The notes under the pieces are model-generated. The model was not told the DNA's origin. It saw only the letters and a program-made list of their open reading frames with translations, and made no database searches. Below are positions 52,209 through 61,214 of a stretch of 64,000 nucleotides of DNA, piece by piece. Position 1 is the stretch's first letter; every line of letters starts with the position of its first letter. The translations under genes and the position numbers were made by a program. Source of the stretch: Mucilaginibacter dorajii (lineage in GTDB: Bacteria; Bacteroidota; Bacteroidia; Sphingobacteriales; Sphingobacteriaceae); NCBI RefSeq assembly GCF_024808255.1, contig NZ_JANTYS010000006.1:62001-126000 (forward strand), read 5' to 3'.

Positions 52209-55200
52209 CTATTTGGCCAAATTGGCCAGTTGCGTCTTATTTTGCTCCTTTAGTTTAATAATAAGCCCTTTAGCTTGTAGTTGCCAGTTGGTTTCTTTTA
52301 CTATGCTATTGTCATAACATCTGTAAATAGAGAAATCGAGTTTGGTTGATCCCAATACATATGGGCCGGAAATTCCAATGTAATCCGTCTTTTCGTCGTT
52401 ATAGTTTGATTGGTATTTAAACGCGTAATATAAACTACCTTTATCCAGTATTTTACCCAATAATACCAGATTTTCCGGTGTGCTATCGTCTTCATCTGCC
52501 GAAATAGATTGATACATACATAATTTGGCAAATTCGTCCTGCTTTTTATATTTAAGAGGTACCTTGTCCAGTTGTTTTGCCTTACTTAAACTCTGCATCA
52601 GATCATACCGGATTGCAATACTATCTAAAAGTGTGTTCAATAACTTTTGATTTATGGGCAAATGATTGGCTATTCTGGTGATAACAGCATCGGAAAGCTC
52701 ATTTTCATCATTTTTTATCAGTTTTGTTGTAAAACTATCAGTGATGGGCTGATTTGTGATTTCCTGCATTAGGCCCAGGTAATTATATCCACCCGAAAAC
52801 CACTTAACGCTTGTATCTTTTTTGGCGATAAAATCATCGAGGTCGCTTTGGGCATATTGTGTAAGTGCCTGAAATTTGCTTTTTATCAATGGTGTATATT
52901 TCCCTTTTTGAGTTTCATACACCATGGAGCGCGCCACCGATAGTAAATTTGTGCGATATTCCGGATATTGAAGTAGTGAATATATCTTATCGAAATTTGC
53001 GGCCACAAAATCAAGGGAATCACGCATCGGACTGAAAATCTCATAATTTTCATCGGTTTTTAGTGCCTTTGATGAGGTTAACAAATTAAGATAAATATCG
53101 TACCCCGCCTTTTTATCTACATCGGGGAGGGTATTTAAAATGGCCACCTTAAGTATATCGCTGGTGCCGGGGTTTTTATAAAGCGACTGCAGTTCATCAA
53201 GTGTTTTCTCGTCATTTACTTTGACTAAAGTTTTGATGAGTTTACCACGGGTACCGGTGCCTAAAGTATCATCGGGATAAGTTCTGTTTAGGGCTTTGTA
53301 TAAGTAGGGTAGCTCATCTTTTTCAAAATCATAATAGGAGAGCGCTCCACGGGCATACTTAGCTGTGGTAGTATCTGTGGCTGAAAGATCATTAACAATC
53401 AATTGCGCCTTTGAAGAGCTTAGGTTAATAGGCGCGGTGTCATGATTTTTAGTAAGGGAATTAAGAAATGCGTTAGCATTTTGATCAAAAAGTTCCTCAT
53501 TGGCTGTAAACTCCGAAAAGTAAAGTAAATCGCCATTGTTGATGTAAATACGGTTCCTCTTTTTTTGATCCGAATCCTTTTTCTTCGATAAAAATTCCCT
53601 GCCGCTTATACCATTTGTGTTGACACTATCTGTTTTTAATAGCGTATCGCTATATCCAACAAATTTATGGATCATATGCTTATACAATGAATCGACATTT
53701 TTTGTCCTGTAGTATTTACTTACGTACGCGTGCTCAAAATTGAAGGAGCCCCCTGATACCGGATTGAGTAAAAAAACAGTAGAAGCTGACGTTAAAAATG
53801 AGTTATAGGTATCTACGGTATCTTTAATTGTTTTTATCTCGGGGAATACCATGCACTTGAAAGTTCCGTCATCAATTGTATAAGGGATGAGTTTAGCAGG
53901 CAAATAAGGGGTAAATGTAAACGAATCAAAGAAATCATCTGTCGATTTTTCGGTAGAGCCTTCCTGTAGGTCTTGTGCTAATAGCATTACAGACCGGTTA
54001 CCCCTTGCAAATATTTGAATGGTACAATTGTATTTGCCGGCCAGCATAATCTTTAATTCCCGTCCTTCATAACCATCTTTAAATATTTTCCTCGGCTCTT
54101 CCACTATTTTACCTCTCGATTTAAATTCGTTTACAGCCGCTGTAAATCCTTTTTCTTTATCTGCAAGATAGTTCTGAATCGGAAAATCGTTATACCTTAC
54201 CAGGTAGTTTCGCATGTTGAGGCTATCTATGGCCATGTAGATCTTAATTTTGATCGTTCCGGTTTTAGTGCCCGCCGGGTTTGCCAATTCTTTTTCTATC
54301 AATTTGGGCTGTGTTGGTAAATGCACCGAAAATGCGCCGGTATCGTTCTTAAATGTTATCCAGTTTGAAGCCGGTTTTTCCGCAACTTTGAAACTTTTAA
54401 ATGAATCAAAAAAACGGTTGGCGTAGGCAGAGTTAACGCTTTCTAAATCATTACCGGCGTAAAGACAATACAGAAAATTGTTGCTGATGATTAGCCTGAT
54501 CCGGAAAAGTTCGGCGTCGGTTTTCATGGTAATATCCGTTCCCTTAAATCCATTTACGATGATGGGCTTTTTACTCAAAATATGGTTTCGTTCGTTCGCT
54601 TTAAAATTATTGATGGTTTTTTGAATGATATCGTCGTCTGTTACCGGCCGGGTAGTTGACCCTTCCCTAATAGCGTAGGCCCCAAAGAAAACGTCATTGG
54701 CAATATCGGGGTAAATGATACTGCTTAAGCCGTAAAGCAGGTCTGTTTTCATCGGCATAAATGGCAAATCAAGTGAATATCCCTGCTCATTATCCGTAAA
54801 AGTTTGCCACTTTAATTTGCTTACATCGGTAGTGTATTTTGCTGCGATACCGGTAAAGTTGGCCGTAACAGGTGTTACAGTATAGCCTGCGTTTCTTAAC
54901 AGCGAGATCAGTCCATTATCGCCGGGGAGATGAGCAACGCCCACTGCCGAAAATATAGGCGCTGTTGCCAGGTGTGATAAAATGCTGTTAAACATTACTT
55001 TATTGCGGGCTACCATAATATCGCTATTGAGTTCGTCGTCGCCCAATAAACTTAAAATATGTTCAAGATTGGCCTTGCTATAGGCATCTATCAGTTTTTC
55101 CCGGTTATCCAGTTTGTTGTTATCTTTTTCGCCGTCCTCATCTACAAGGTCTGCAATCCGCCTTTTCAACTGCTCGGATTTTGATCCGAAATATTCATCG

Positions 55201-55766
55201 AACTGCTCAGAAGCATTTTCCAAGCCATAAACGTTTTTGTTTAAGGTACGGGCTATACCAAACAGGTAAGCATCAACAAAAGATTTTTTATCGTCGGGCC
55301 TTTTCTTTTCGGGCTCCATCATCGATTCTACCCGTAACGGATCAAGGTTACCCATTGGATATCCGTTTTTTTCTTTAAATCGTTTGGCCAGTTTTTGATA
55401 TTCTGCATCTGTAAGCCATTTGCGCAAACTGCGTGTACTATCGCGTTCGCGGGCTGTAATGAACATTTTTTTCATCAGCGTATCCGGGTGTACTTCAAGC
55501 GCGAATGATGGGCAGCTTTGAATAGCCAGCATCACTGAATCGCTGAACCCAAAGGCTCGCTTGTCTTTAACATGCATAGTGCCAAACAGGTACGATGGCC
55601 TGGTTAGGCCTTTACCAGATATTTTCCAAAGTAAATTATAAGGAAGCTTTTGCTGGGCAACGGTTGTTAACGGGATTAAACTACATAGGATAAGTAAAAC
55701 GGTTGCGTTAAAATAATTTACAAACGATTTTAAAGGGTGGAATTGTGACAAATAAGGTTTGGTCAT
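52209..55766 (-). CDS. Large TraB/GumN family protein with repeated beta-domains and helical tail
   Basis: A 1185-residue secreted protein. A signal segment (FVNYFNATVLLILCSLIPLT) precedes a TraB/GumN domain, residues about 45-320, with the opening NLLWKISGKGLTRPSYLFGT, the MHVKDKR metal-like motif and FSAVGVAHLPGDNGL near its end. Next come three related beta-domains (WQTFTDNEQGYSLDLPFM, WITFKNDTGAFSVHLPTQ and IPYTIDDGTFKCMVFPEI), each ending with an FxxSF-like turn. The last 400 residues look helical, HEAT-like. Most TraB/GumN proteins are about 290 residues, so this one is about four times longer. Function unknown. Confidence 0.7.
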   Translation of the reverse strand: MTKPYLSQFHPLKSFVNYFNATVLLILCSLIPLTTVAQQKLPYNLLWKISGKGLTRPSYLFGTMHVKDKRAFGFSDSVMLAIQSCPSFALEVHPDTLMKKMFITARERDSTRSLRKWLTDAEYQKLAKRFKEKNGYPMGNLDPLRVESMMEPEKKRPDDKKSFVDAYLFGIARTLNKNVYGLENASEQFDEYFGSKSEQLKRRIADLVDEDGEKDNNKLDNREKLIDAYSKANLEHILSLLGDDELNSDIMVARNKVMFNSILSHLATAPIFSAVGVAHLPGDNGLISLLRNAGYTVTPVTANFTGIAAKYTTDVSKLKWQTFTDNEQGYSLDLPFMPMKTDLLYGLSSIIYPDIANDVFFGAYAIREGSTTRPVTDDDIIQKTINNFKANERNHILSKKPIIVNGFKGTDITMKTDAELFRIRLIISNNFLYCLYAGNDLESVNSAYANRFFDSFKSFKVAEKPASNWITFKNDTGAFSVHLPTQPKLIEKELANPAGTKTGTIKIKIYMAIDSLNMRNYLVRYNDFPIQNYLADKEKGFTAAVNEFKSRGKIVEEPRKIFKDGYEGRELKIMLAGKYNCTIQIFARGNRSVMLLAQDLQEGSTEKSTDDFFDSFTFTPYLPAKLIPYTIDDGTFKCMVFPEIKTIKDTVDTYNSFLTSASTVFLLNPVSGGSFNFEHAYVSKYYRTKNVDSLYKHMIHKFVGYSDTLLKTDSVNTNGISGREFLSKKKDSDQKKRNRIYINNGDLLYFSEFTANEELFDQNANAFLNSLTKNHDTAPINLSSSKAQLIVNDLSATDTTTAKYARGALSYYDFEKDELPYLYKALNRTYPDDTLGTGTRGKLIKTLVKVNDEKTLDELQSLYKNPGTSDILKVAILNTLPDVDKKAGYDIYLNLLTSSKALKTDENYEIFSPMRDSLDFVAANFDKIYSLLQYPEYRTNLLSVARSMVYETQKGKYTPLIKSKFQALTQYAQSDLDDFIAKKDTSVKWFSGGYNYLGLMQEITNQPITDSFTTKLIKNDENELSDAVITRIANHLPINQKLLNTLLDSIAIRYDLMQSLSKAKQLDKVPLKYKKQDEFAKLCMYQSISADEDDSTPENLVLLGKILDKGSLYYAFKYQSNYNDEKTDYIGISGPYVLGSTKLDFSIYRCYDNSIVKETNWQLQAKGLIIKLKEQNKTQLANLAK

Positions 55767-55979
55767 AAAAAGTATTGCAGGTGGTAAAAATAAAATCCCA
55801 CTAATATAAAGGATATTATGTTGCCTGCGATGGTGCTAAGGAGATATTTTGCCCGCAAAGCCTGCTTATTACAAAACGAAGGAGCGTAATTGCTTCAACA
55901 TAATATTATTATGCTACATTGGTAAACCAGTTGACACTTTTGTTGTTACACCTTAACAAGTACGTAACATCAATTATAA

Positions 55980-56522
55980 ATGAAGCAAATAGCAAGCTTT
56001 TTATTGGGTTTAATTACCCTTATTTCGGTTCAATCGTGCCAGAGTAACAAACGCGCCAATAATTATAATGATAAAGCCCTGGTGGACGATAGCGGCCTGA
56101 TGTTTCTTAAAAACGGGATGGAAGGCAGCCTAATCACTATAAAAGCTTCAGGCCTGGCTATTTCAAATTCCAAAAATCAGCAGGTTATCCAGTTTGCTAA
56201 GGCGATGATAGATGATCATACTTTGCTGGCGGATAATCTTAAAAAATTGGAAACCGATAATTTCGTAAGTGCCGAGGATACTATTAGCCCGGCAAATTTG
56301 CAGCTAATTACCGATCTTGAGCAAAAAAAAGCTGCCGAGTTTGATAAGGCTTATATGGGGATGGTGGTAAGCCAGCATGAGCAGGATTTAACCCTTTTTA
56401 AAGCTGCCGCACAGAATAAAAGCCCTAACCTGTCTGATTTTGCCCGAAAAGCAATGCCATCGTTACAGGCCCACCTTGATTCGGCCAGGATGATCAGTAC
56501 TACTTTATATAAAGTCTATTAA
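55980..56522 (+). CDS. DUF4142 lipoprotein
   Basis: A 180-residue protein. A signal peptide with lipobox VQSC (MKQIASFLLGLITLISVQSC) makes it a probable lipoprotein. The remainder is a four-helix bundle of the DUF4142 type, with EGSLITIKASGLAISNSKNQ, FAKAMIDDHTLLADNLKKL and MVVSQHEQDLTLFKAAAQNK; conserved His/Asp residues in these helices recall ferritin-like bundles, but metal binding is not established. DUF4142 proteins are common in Bacteroidota envelopes. It is divergent from the TraB/GumN gene and convergent with the DUF763 gene. Confidence 0.85.
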   Translation: MKQIASFLLGLITLISVQSCQSNKRANNYNDKALVDDSGLMFLKNGMEGSLITIKASGLAISNSKNQQVIQFAKAMIDDHTLLADNLKKLETDNFVSAEDTISPANLQLITDLEQKKAAEFDKAYMGMVVSQHEQDLTLFKAAAQNKSPNLSDFARKAMPSLQAHLDSARMISTTLYKVY

Positions 56523-56606
56523 ATAATTTCACACAAAACTCCTGAATGAGTATTGCAAATCAGAATCTTAGCTTTAAGCTTTGTGCATTTTGCTTTTAGC
56601 TTCTAT

Positions 56607-57809
56607 TTAAAATAACTTTAATTGTTGTTGCGTTGGCGGCATTGCTTTGCCCACTACCGTACGACCGCCATATTTCCAGGAATCTTCACGCTCTTTAGCT
56701 ATTACCTTATCGAAATTTGCGTTGGGGGTAAAGTCCTTTTCGGCATTCTCGGCTATTTTATGCAGCCGTTTGATGGCTTCATTCTTTTCCGATTCGCCAA
56801 TTTGGGCTTTGTGTAAAGCGTTTTGTAAGGTGTTGATGGTTTCGTCATAAACTTTGGTAGGCACAGGGAAAGGGTGCCCATCCTTACCACCATGGGCAAA
56901 TGAAAACCGCGCCGGATCTTTAAACCGGGAGGGAGTACCATGAATCACCTCGCTTACCAGGGCCAGCGATTGCAATGTGCGCGGACCTAAGCCCTGTAAC
57001 ATCAGCAGACCCTCAAAATCGGCGGGTTGCTTTTCATGGGCCAGCCACAAAACCGCGCCAAGACGTTTAAGGTCGATATCTTTTGCCTTTACCTCGTGGT
57101 GGTTGGGCATCACCAGCTTGCTGATCTCCCTGGTCATAATTTCTGGGTTTTCACTGGCTATTTGCATCACGCCGTCTCTTGAGGTTTGGGCCTGACTATC
57201 TGCCATATTCAGGATCAATCCGTTGTTTTGCCCGTAGATGGAGGTATGCGGATCATTCACAAAAGAACTTAGCTGCTCTGAATGCCAGTGATAGCGCCGG
57301 GCGGTGCTGCTTGCATCACTCATGCCTTGCTGCACCACGGCCCATTTACCGGTATCGCTTAAAATAAAGTTGTGGGTATATAGTTGAAAGCCGTCCTGTA
57401 TAGCGGTATTATCTACCTTGGCACTTAGCTTGCTGCATTTTACCAGGTAATCGCCATCAAGACCGGTAAGCTCGCCAATCTTCATCAACTCGGCCGGGGT
57501 TTGCTTAGAGTGTCTGCCTTTGCCACCGCAAATGTAAATGCCCAATTCGCGACTGCGCGGATTAACAGATCGTTTTAATGCACCCATTACAGAGGTTGTA
57601 ATGCCCGAGGAATGCCAATCCATGCCCATCACAGCCCCAAGGCTCTGAAACCAAAACGGATCGCTCAGGCGGCGTAAAACTTCGTCTTTACCATAATCTA
57701 ACACAATGTTTTCAACCACGGCAAGCCCCAGCTTAGCCATCCGCTCGGCAAGCCAGGTGGGTACGTAGCCATAATGTAAGGGTAAGTCAGCACTGCCAGA
57801 TCGCTTCAT
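56607..57809 (-). CDS. DUF763 domain protein
   Basis: A 400-residue member of DUF763. The N-terminus MKRSGSADLPLHYGYVPTWL is the signature, followed by DPFWFQSLGAVMGMDWHSSG and GIYICGGKGRHSKQTPAELM, then DGFQLYTHNFILSDTGKWAV, which recalls helix-hairpin-helix/nuclease-linked proteins. LQGLGPRTLQSLALVSEVIH near the end is a helix-hairpin-helix-like segment. DUF763 proteins are predicted DNA-associated but uncharacterised. A TAACTTTG -7 box lies at 57815-57822, only a few bases before the ATG. Confidence 0.85.
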   Translation of the reverse strand: MKRSGSADLPLHYGYVPTWLAERMAKLGLAVVENIVLDYGKDEVLRRLSDPFWFQSLGAVMGMDWHSSGITTSVMGALKRSVNPRSRELGIYICGGKGRHSKQTPAELMKIGELTGLDGDYLVKCSKLSAKVDNTAIQDGFQLYTHNFILSDTGKWAVVQQGMSDASSTARRYHWHSEQLSSFVNDPHTSIYGQNNGLILNMADSQAQTSRDGVMQIASENPEIMTREISKLVMPNHHEVKAKDIDLKRLGAVLWLAHEKQPADFEGLLMLQGLGPRTLQSLALVSEVIHGTPSRFKDPARFSFAHGGKDGHPFPVPTKVYDETINTLQNALHKAQIGESEKNEAIKRLHKIAENAEKDFTPNANFDKVIAKEREDSWKYGGRTVVGKAMPPTQQQLKLF

Positions 57810-57814
57810 GCTAA

Positions 57815-57822
57815 CAAAGTTA
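57815..57822 (-). promoter_or_regulatory. Candidate -7 box of the DUF763 gene
   Basis: TAACTTTG on the minus strand is only 5 bases from the start codon at 57809, so the transcript may have almost no leader. The -33 region is not recognisable. Confidence 0.3.
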
Positions 57823-57862
57823 GTAAAATTGATTGTTGATTGGAGGATTATGCCGATTTTTT

Positions 57863-57951
57863 CTGAACCGGGATTATGCCGATTTATCAGATTTGACTTG
57901 CATGGGTAAACCTATCCTGATAATCCTTTAATCCTATAAATCGTGGTTCAG
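57863..57951. repeat. Dispersed hairpin repeat with CTGAACCGGGATTA ends, copy 2
   Basis: Begins CTGAACCGGGATTATGCCGA and ends CGTGGTTCAG. It is a diverged copy of the hairpin at 29093-29205, also next to TCAAATCTTCAAATC words. Confidence 0.65.
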
Positions 57952-57991
57952 GCAAAATCATTTTCAAATTCTCAAATCTTCAAATCAAAAA

Positions 57992-59902
57992 TTAGTCCGC
58001 TTCCACTTCGCCCACGTACATTTCGTCAATATCGGCGGCGTATTTCTTTTCAATTACCTTCCGTTTAGCTTTCATGGTTGGGGTTATTTCGCCTTCTTCC
58101 ATGCTGAAGGGGTTACGCTTTACTTTGAATGCTTTGATACGCTCAAACTTGGCCAGCTCATTGCTGAATTTGCGGATATCCTGGCTAATCCAGTCTACAA
58201 TCTCTTTATCGTCAATAAATATTTCGGGCTTTTCAAAAAACTCGTTATTCAAGCCGAATGTTTCCTGCAAACCTTCTTTGCCTGGTACTATAATAGCGGT
58301 TATGTATTCCCGTTTATCGCCCAATAAAAATACCTGTTCAATTTTAGGGCTTTTAAGGTAGGTGTTCTCAACAGGGGTAGGGTAAATATTTTTACCGTAA
58401 GCATTAACCAGCATGTTTTTAAGCCTGTCGGTAATTTGCAGGTTACCACGGAAAAATCTGCCTATATCGCCGGTATGGAACCATCCATCGGCATCAATAA
58501 CAGTAGCGGTTTCCTCGGGTTTGTGCCAGTAGCCCTTCATTACGCAATGGCCACGCACAATGATCTCGCCTTCTTCGGTCTCCGTATTTTCTTTAAAGTT
58601 ATCGTGAGTTTGTATCGAGTAGATCTCTTTAGTTTCTACATTTTGAATGGCCACTTCAATGCCAGGTATAATACGGCCTACAGTACCGTAAATTACCCGG
58701 TGGCGTTCGGTAACAGCCATAACTGGTGATGTTTCTGTCAATCCAAAACCTTCTAATATCACAATACCCAGGTCGCCGAAAAATTCACCGATATTTTTAG
58801 GTAACGCGCCACCGCCCGATACCATGAACTGTAGCTTACCACCTGTTTTTTCTTTGATCTTACTGAATACCAGTTTTTCGGCTATGCTATGTTTGGCTTT
58901 TAATATCACTCCCGGGGATTTACCCACCTCTTGTGCATGACGTACTTTTTTACCTACCTCAAACGCCCATAAAAAGATCTTTGTTTTGATGCCGCCCGCT
59001 GATGTGCCACTTTTAATAGCCTTATCATGAATGCGTTCTAACAAACGTGGCACACAACACAGGATGGTAGGCTGAGTTTCGGCCATATTTTTGGCTAATA
59101 ACTCCAGGCTTTGGGCAAAGGCTATTTGTGAGCCTTTTAAAATAGCAATATGGTAAATGGTACGCTCAAAAACATGTGATAATGGCAGGAATGACAAAAA
59201 ACGGTCGTTTTTGGTTACGTACGGAATCTGGATTACACTATTGTGGGCATTTTCGGTAAGGTTATGATGGGTAAGCATTACACCTTTAGGGATGCCGGTA
59301 GTGCCAGACGTATAGATAAGGCACGATAGATCTGTTGGCAAAATGGCCTCCCTTGCGGCATTGATGGCCGGGCGGTATTGGTCAATAACGTGCAGGCCTT
59401 CTTTAATCACCTGGTCAAAGCCCACTACACCAGCGTTAAGTGAAATCTTATCGCTAAATTTTTCAAAATCGTCAAATGCCGGGATAATGCGGATGAGGTC
59501 CGGGCAGTTATTGGCAATCTTCAATACCTTGCGAAACAGGAACGGGTTACCGGCAATGATGGTTTTGGCACCGGAGTCATTGAGGATATACTCTATCTCG
59601 TTTTCGGTAAGGGTGGGATATATAGATGTATTGATGGCTCCGATCTGTTGCAGGGCCTGATCGTAATAAACATAATTGGGCCCGTTCTCAATGATCAGCG
59701 AAAGCCTGTCGCCCTTTTGGATGCCCAATTCAAGCAGCCAGGCCGATATGGCATCTATTTTGGTCAAAGCCTCGGCATAGCTAATTTCCAACCAGGTATC
59801 CTTAACCTTGTGGATCATGAAAGTATGACTTTCGGGATGGATATGGGTTACCGCATTGCGTATAAATGATGGTACGGTTGAAAGTGCTTTTGCCTTGCTC
59901 AT
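57992..59902 (-). CDS. Long-chain fatty acid-CoA ligase
   Basis: A 636-residue AMP-binding enzyme that activates fatty acids to acyl-CoA. The P-loop LIYTSGTTGIPKGVML, FLPLSHVFERTIYHI, the A5-type YGTVGRIIPGIEVA and EGFGLTETSP, the A8-type GWFHTGDIGRF and A10-type Lys in EGEITPTMKAKRKVIEKKYA are all visible. The fused insertion near VFSKIKEKTGGKLQFMVSGG is typical of the bacterial FadD15/Acsl-like branch. The ATG at 59902 is chosen over an in-frame TTG four codons upstream. A TAAGTTTG -7 box lies at 59931-59938. Confidence 0.9.
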   Translation of the reverse strand: MSKAKALSTVPSFIRNAVTHIHPESHTFMIHKVKDTWLEISYAEALTKIDAISAWLLELGIQKGDRLSLIIENGPNYVYYDQALQQIGAINTSIYPTLTENEIEYILNDSGAKTIIAGNPFLFRKVLKIANNCPDLIRIIPAFDDFEKFSDKISLNAGVVGFDQVIKEGLHVIDQYRPAINAAREAILPTDLSCLIYTSGTTGIPKGVMLTHHNLTENAHNSVIQIPYVTKNDRFLSFLPLSHVFERTIYHIAILKGSQIAFAQSLELLAKNMAETQPTILCCVPRLLERIHDKAIKSGTSAGGIKTKIFLWAFEVGKKVRHAQEVGKSPGVILKAKHSIAEKLVFSKIKEKTGGKLQFMVSGGGALPKNIGEFFGDLGIVILEGFGLTETSPVMAVTERHRVIYGTVGRIIPGIEVAIQNVETKEIYSIQTHDNFKENTETEEGEIIVRGHCVMKGYWHKPEETATVIDADGWFHTGDIGRFFRGNLQITDRLKNMLVNAYGKNIYPTPVENTYLKSPKIEQVFLLGDKREYITAIIVPGKEGLQETFGLNNEFFEKPEIFIDDKEIVDWISQDIRKFSNELAKFERIKAFKVKRNPFSMEEGEITPTMKAKRKVIEKKYAADIDEMYVGEVEAD

Positions 59903-60009
59903 TAAGTGTATCAATTGGTTTTTACAGCATCAAACTTATGTTTTTTAACCTAAAAACTAAAATGAAATAATGAAGTGCAGGTATTGTTACTTAATAGATC
60001 CCCTAAGGG

Positions 60010-60882
60010 CTATTTAACACCGGGTATTGGGGCTGCCAGGTATTCGTTAAGCATCGCCACAAATAGTTCTGGTATTTTACTATTTGGGTTTGGTGCCATA
60101 ATTTCCCCTATAAACTCGCCGTGGGTGCCGGGCATAATAGCCAACCGGCCGTGTGGCAATAAACGCGACATTTCAATAGCGTGCTCAGGCGTTACCACAT
60201 CCTGGTCACTCACAATCACCAGGGTAGGGGCCTGTATTGATTTGATCTGCTCGTCTGGCCAATCCTTAAAACTCACCATTCTTTGCGCGTCTTTATCATG
60301 CATGTTTTGTAAACCGGCCTGGGTATTGCCCGGAATAGCTAAATAAACATCTTTATAAATTTGAGGCATATTTGCCAATGTCGGATTTTTCATCATATCC
60401 CAAAGCCAGGGGAACATACCGTTTCTTTTATATACAGCCGAAATAGCGATCAGCTTATGCACCAATTCGGGATGCCTGATCCCTAATTGCAGCGTGGTAC
60501 TGCCGCCATTGCTAAAGCCAACAACATTGGCACCGGTAATATTTAATTGGGTAAGCAATGTGGCCACATCGTCGGCATCCTCTTCAAAAGTTTCAGGGAT
60601 ATCCCTGGCCGATGTACGCCCATGGTTTTGCAGATCAATACCGATCACCATATGGGTTTTGGCTAATTCGGGCATAATTTTATCAAATGATGTATGCATG
60701 GTTGAACCACCACCATGAATGAGTACTAAGGGGTGCCCGGTACCATGAATTTCATAATACATTTTAATGCCGTTTACTTGTGCATATTTACCGGGCGACT
60801 GCGCATGGCTTTTAATGGTTGTGCTCATAATTGATAAAGTAAAAATACCTGTTTTGATGATCTGCCTAAACAAACTTTGCAT
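60010..60882 (-). CDS. Secreted alpha/beta hydrolase
   Basis: A 290-residue alpha/beta-hydrolase. A signal peptide (FRQIIKTGIFTLSIMSTTIK) precedes the core fold. The oxyanion region is LVLIHGGGSTMHTS, the nucleophile elbow GFSNGGS, the acidic residue lies in VIVSDQDVVTPEH and the catalytic His in IMPGTHGEFI. Substrates could be esters, lactones or peroxides; none is implied by context. It is divergent from the partial ThuA fusion gene. Its promoter is a perfect match just before the ATG. Confidence 0.88.
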   Translation of the reverse strand: MQSLFRQIIKTGIFTLSIMSTTIKSHAQSPGKYAQVNGIKMYYEIHGTGHPLVLIHGGGSTMHTSFDKIMPELAKTHMVIGIDLQNHGRTSARDIPETFEEDADDVATLLTQLNITGANVVGFSNGGSTTLQLGIRHPELVHKLIAISAVYKRNGMFPWLWDMMKNPTLANMPQIYKDVYLAIPGNTQAGLQNMHDKDAQRMVSFKDWPDEQIKSIQAPTLVIVSDQDVVTPEHAIEMSRLLPHGRLAIMPGTHGEFIGEIMAPNPNSKIPELFVAMLNEYLAAPIPGVK

Positions 60883-61214
60883 ATAACAAATTTAAGCCGA
60901 TCCTTCATACTTGCAAATGGCTGTATCCGACATTTAAAATTCTGTTTGCGACAACAAATAAATCGATTTAAAATACCCCGTAACAATTCGCTTACAAAAC
61001 AAACAGACGGTAAAATAAGTGTGTATTTATTACACAATCAATGCCTAAAACGCTAATATTGTTTAACCAATTAATTGTCCTGTACTTTTTTGTCTTAACC
61101 TGATATGTTTTTATCACCATTGATTTGCCCTCATTTTTATGGGCGATTTTTTGGCGGCATGGTGCAAAAAATACCGGATGTGTTAACAGGAACATCAACT
61201 AAATCTCTCAACTC
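60883..61214. other. Spacer between the divergent hydrolase and ThuA genes
   Basis: It holds the hydrolase promoter at 60887-60917, described separately. The remaining bases up to 61214 are AT-rich with no recognisable plus-strand promoter and no gene. Confidence 0.5.
60887..60917 (-). promoter_or_regulatory. Perfect Bacteroidota promoter abutting the hydrolase start
   Basis: On the minus strand TTTG (60914-60917), a spacer of exactly 19 bases and TAAATTTG (60887-60894) fit the TTTG-N19-TAnnTTTG consensus with no mismatch. The ATG (ending 60880) starts only 4 bases after the -7 box, so the mRNA is probably leaderless. Confidence 0.75.
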
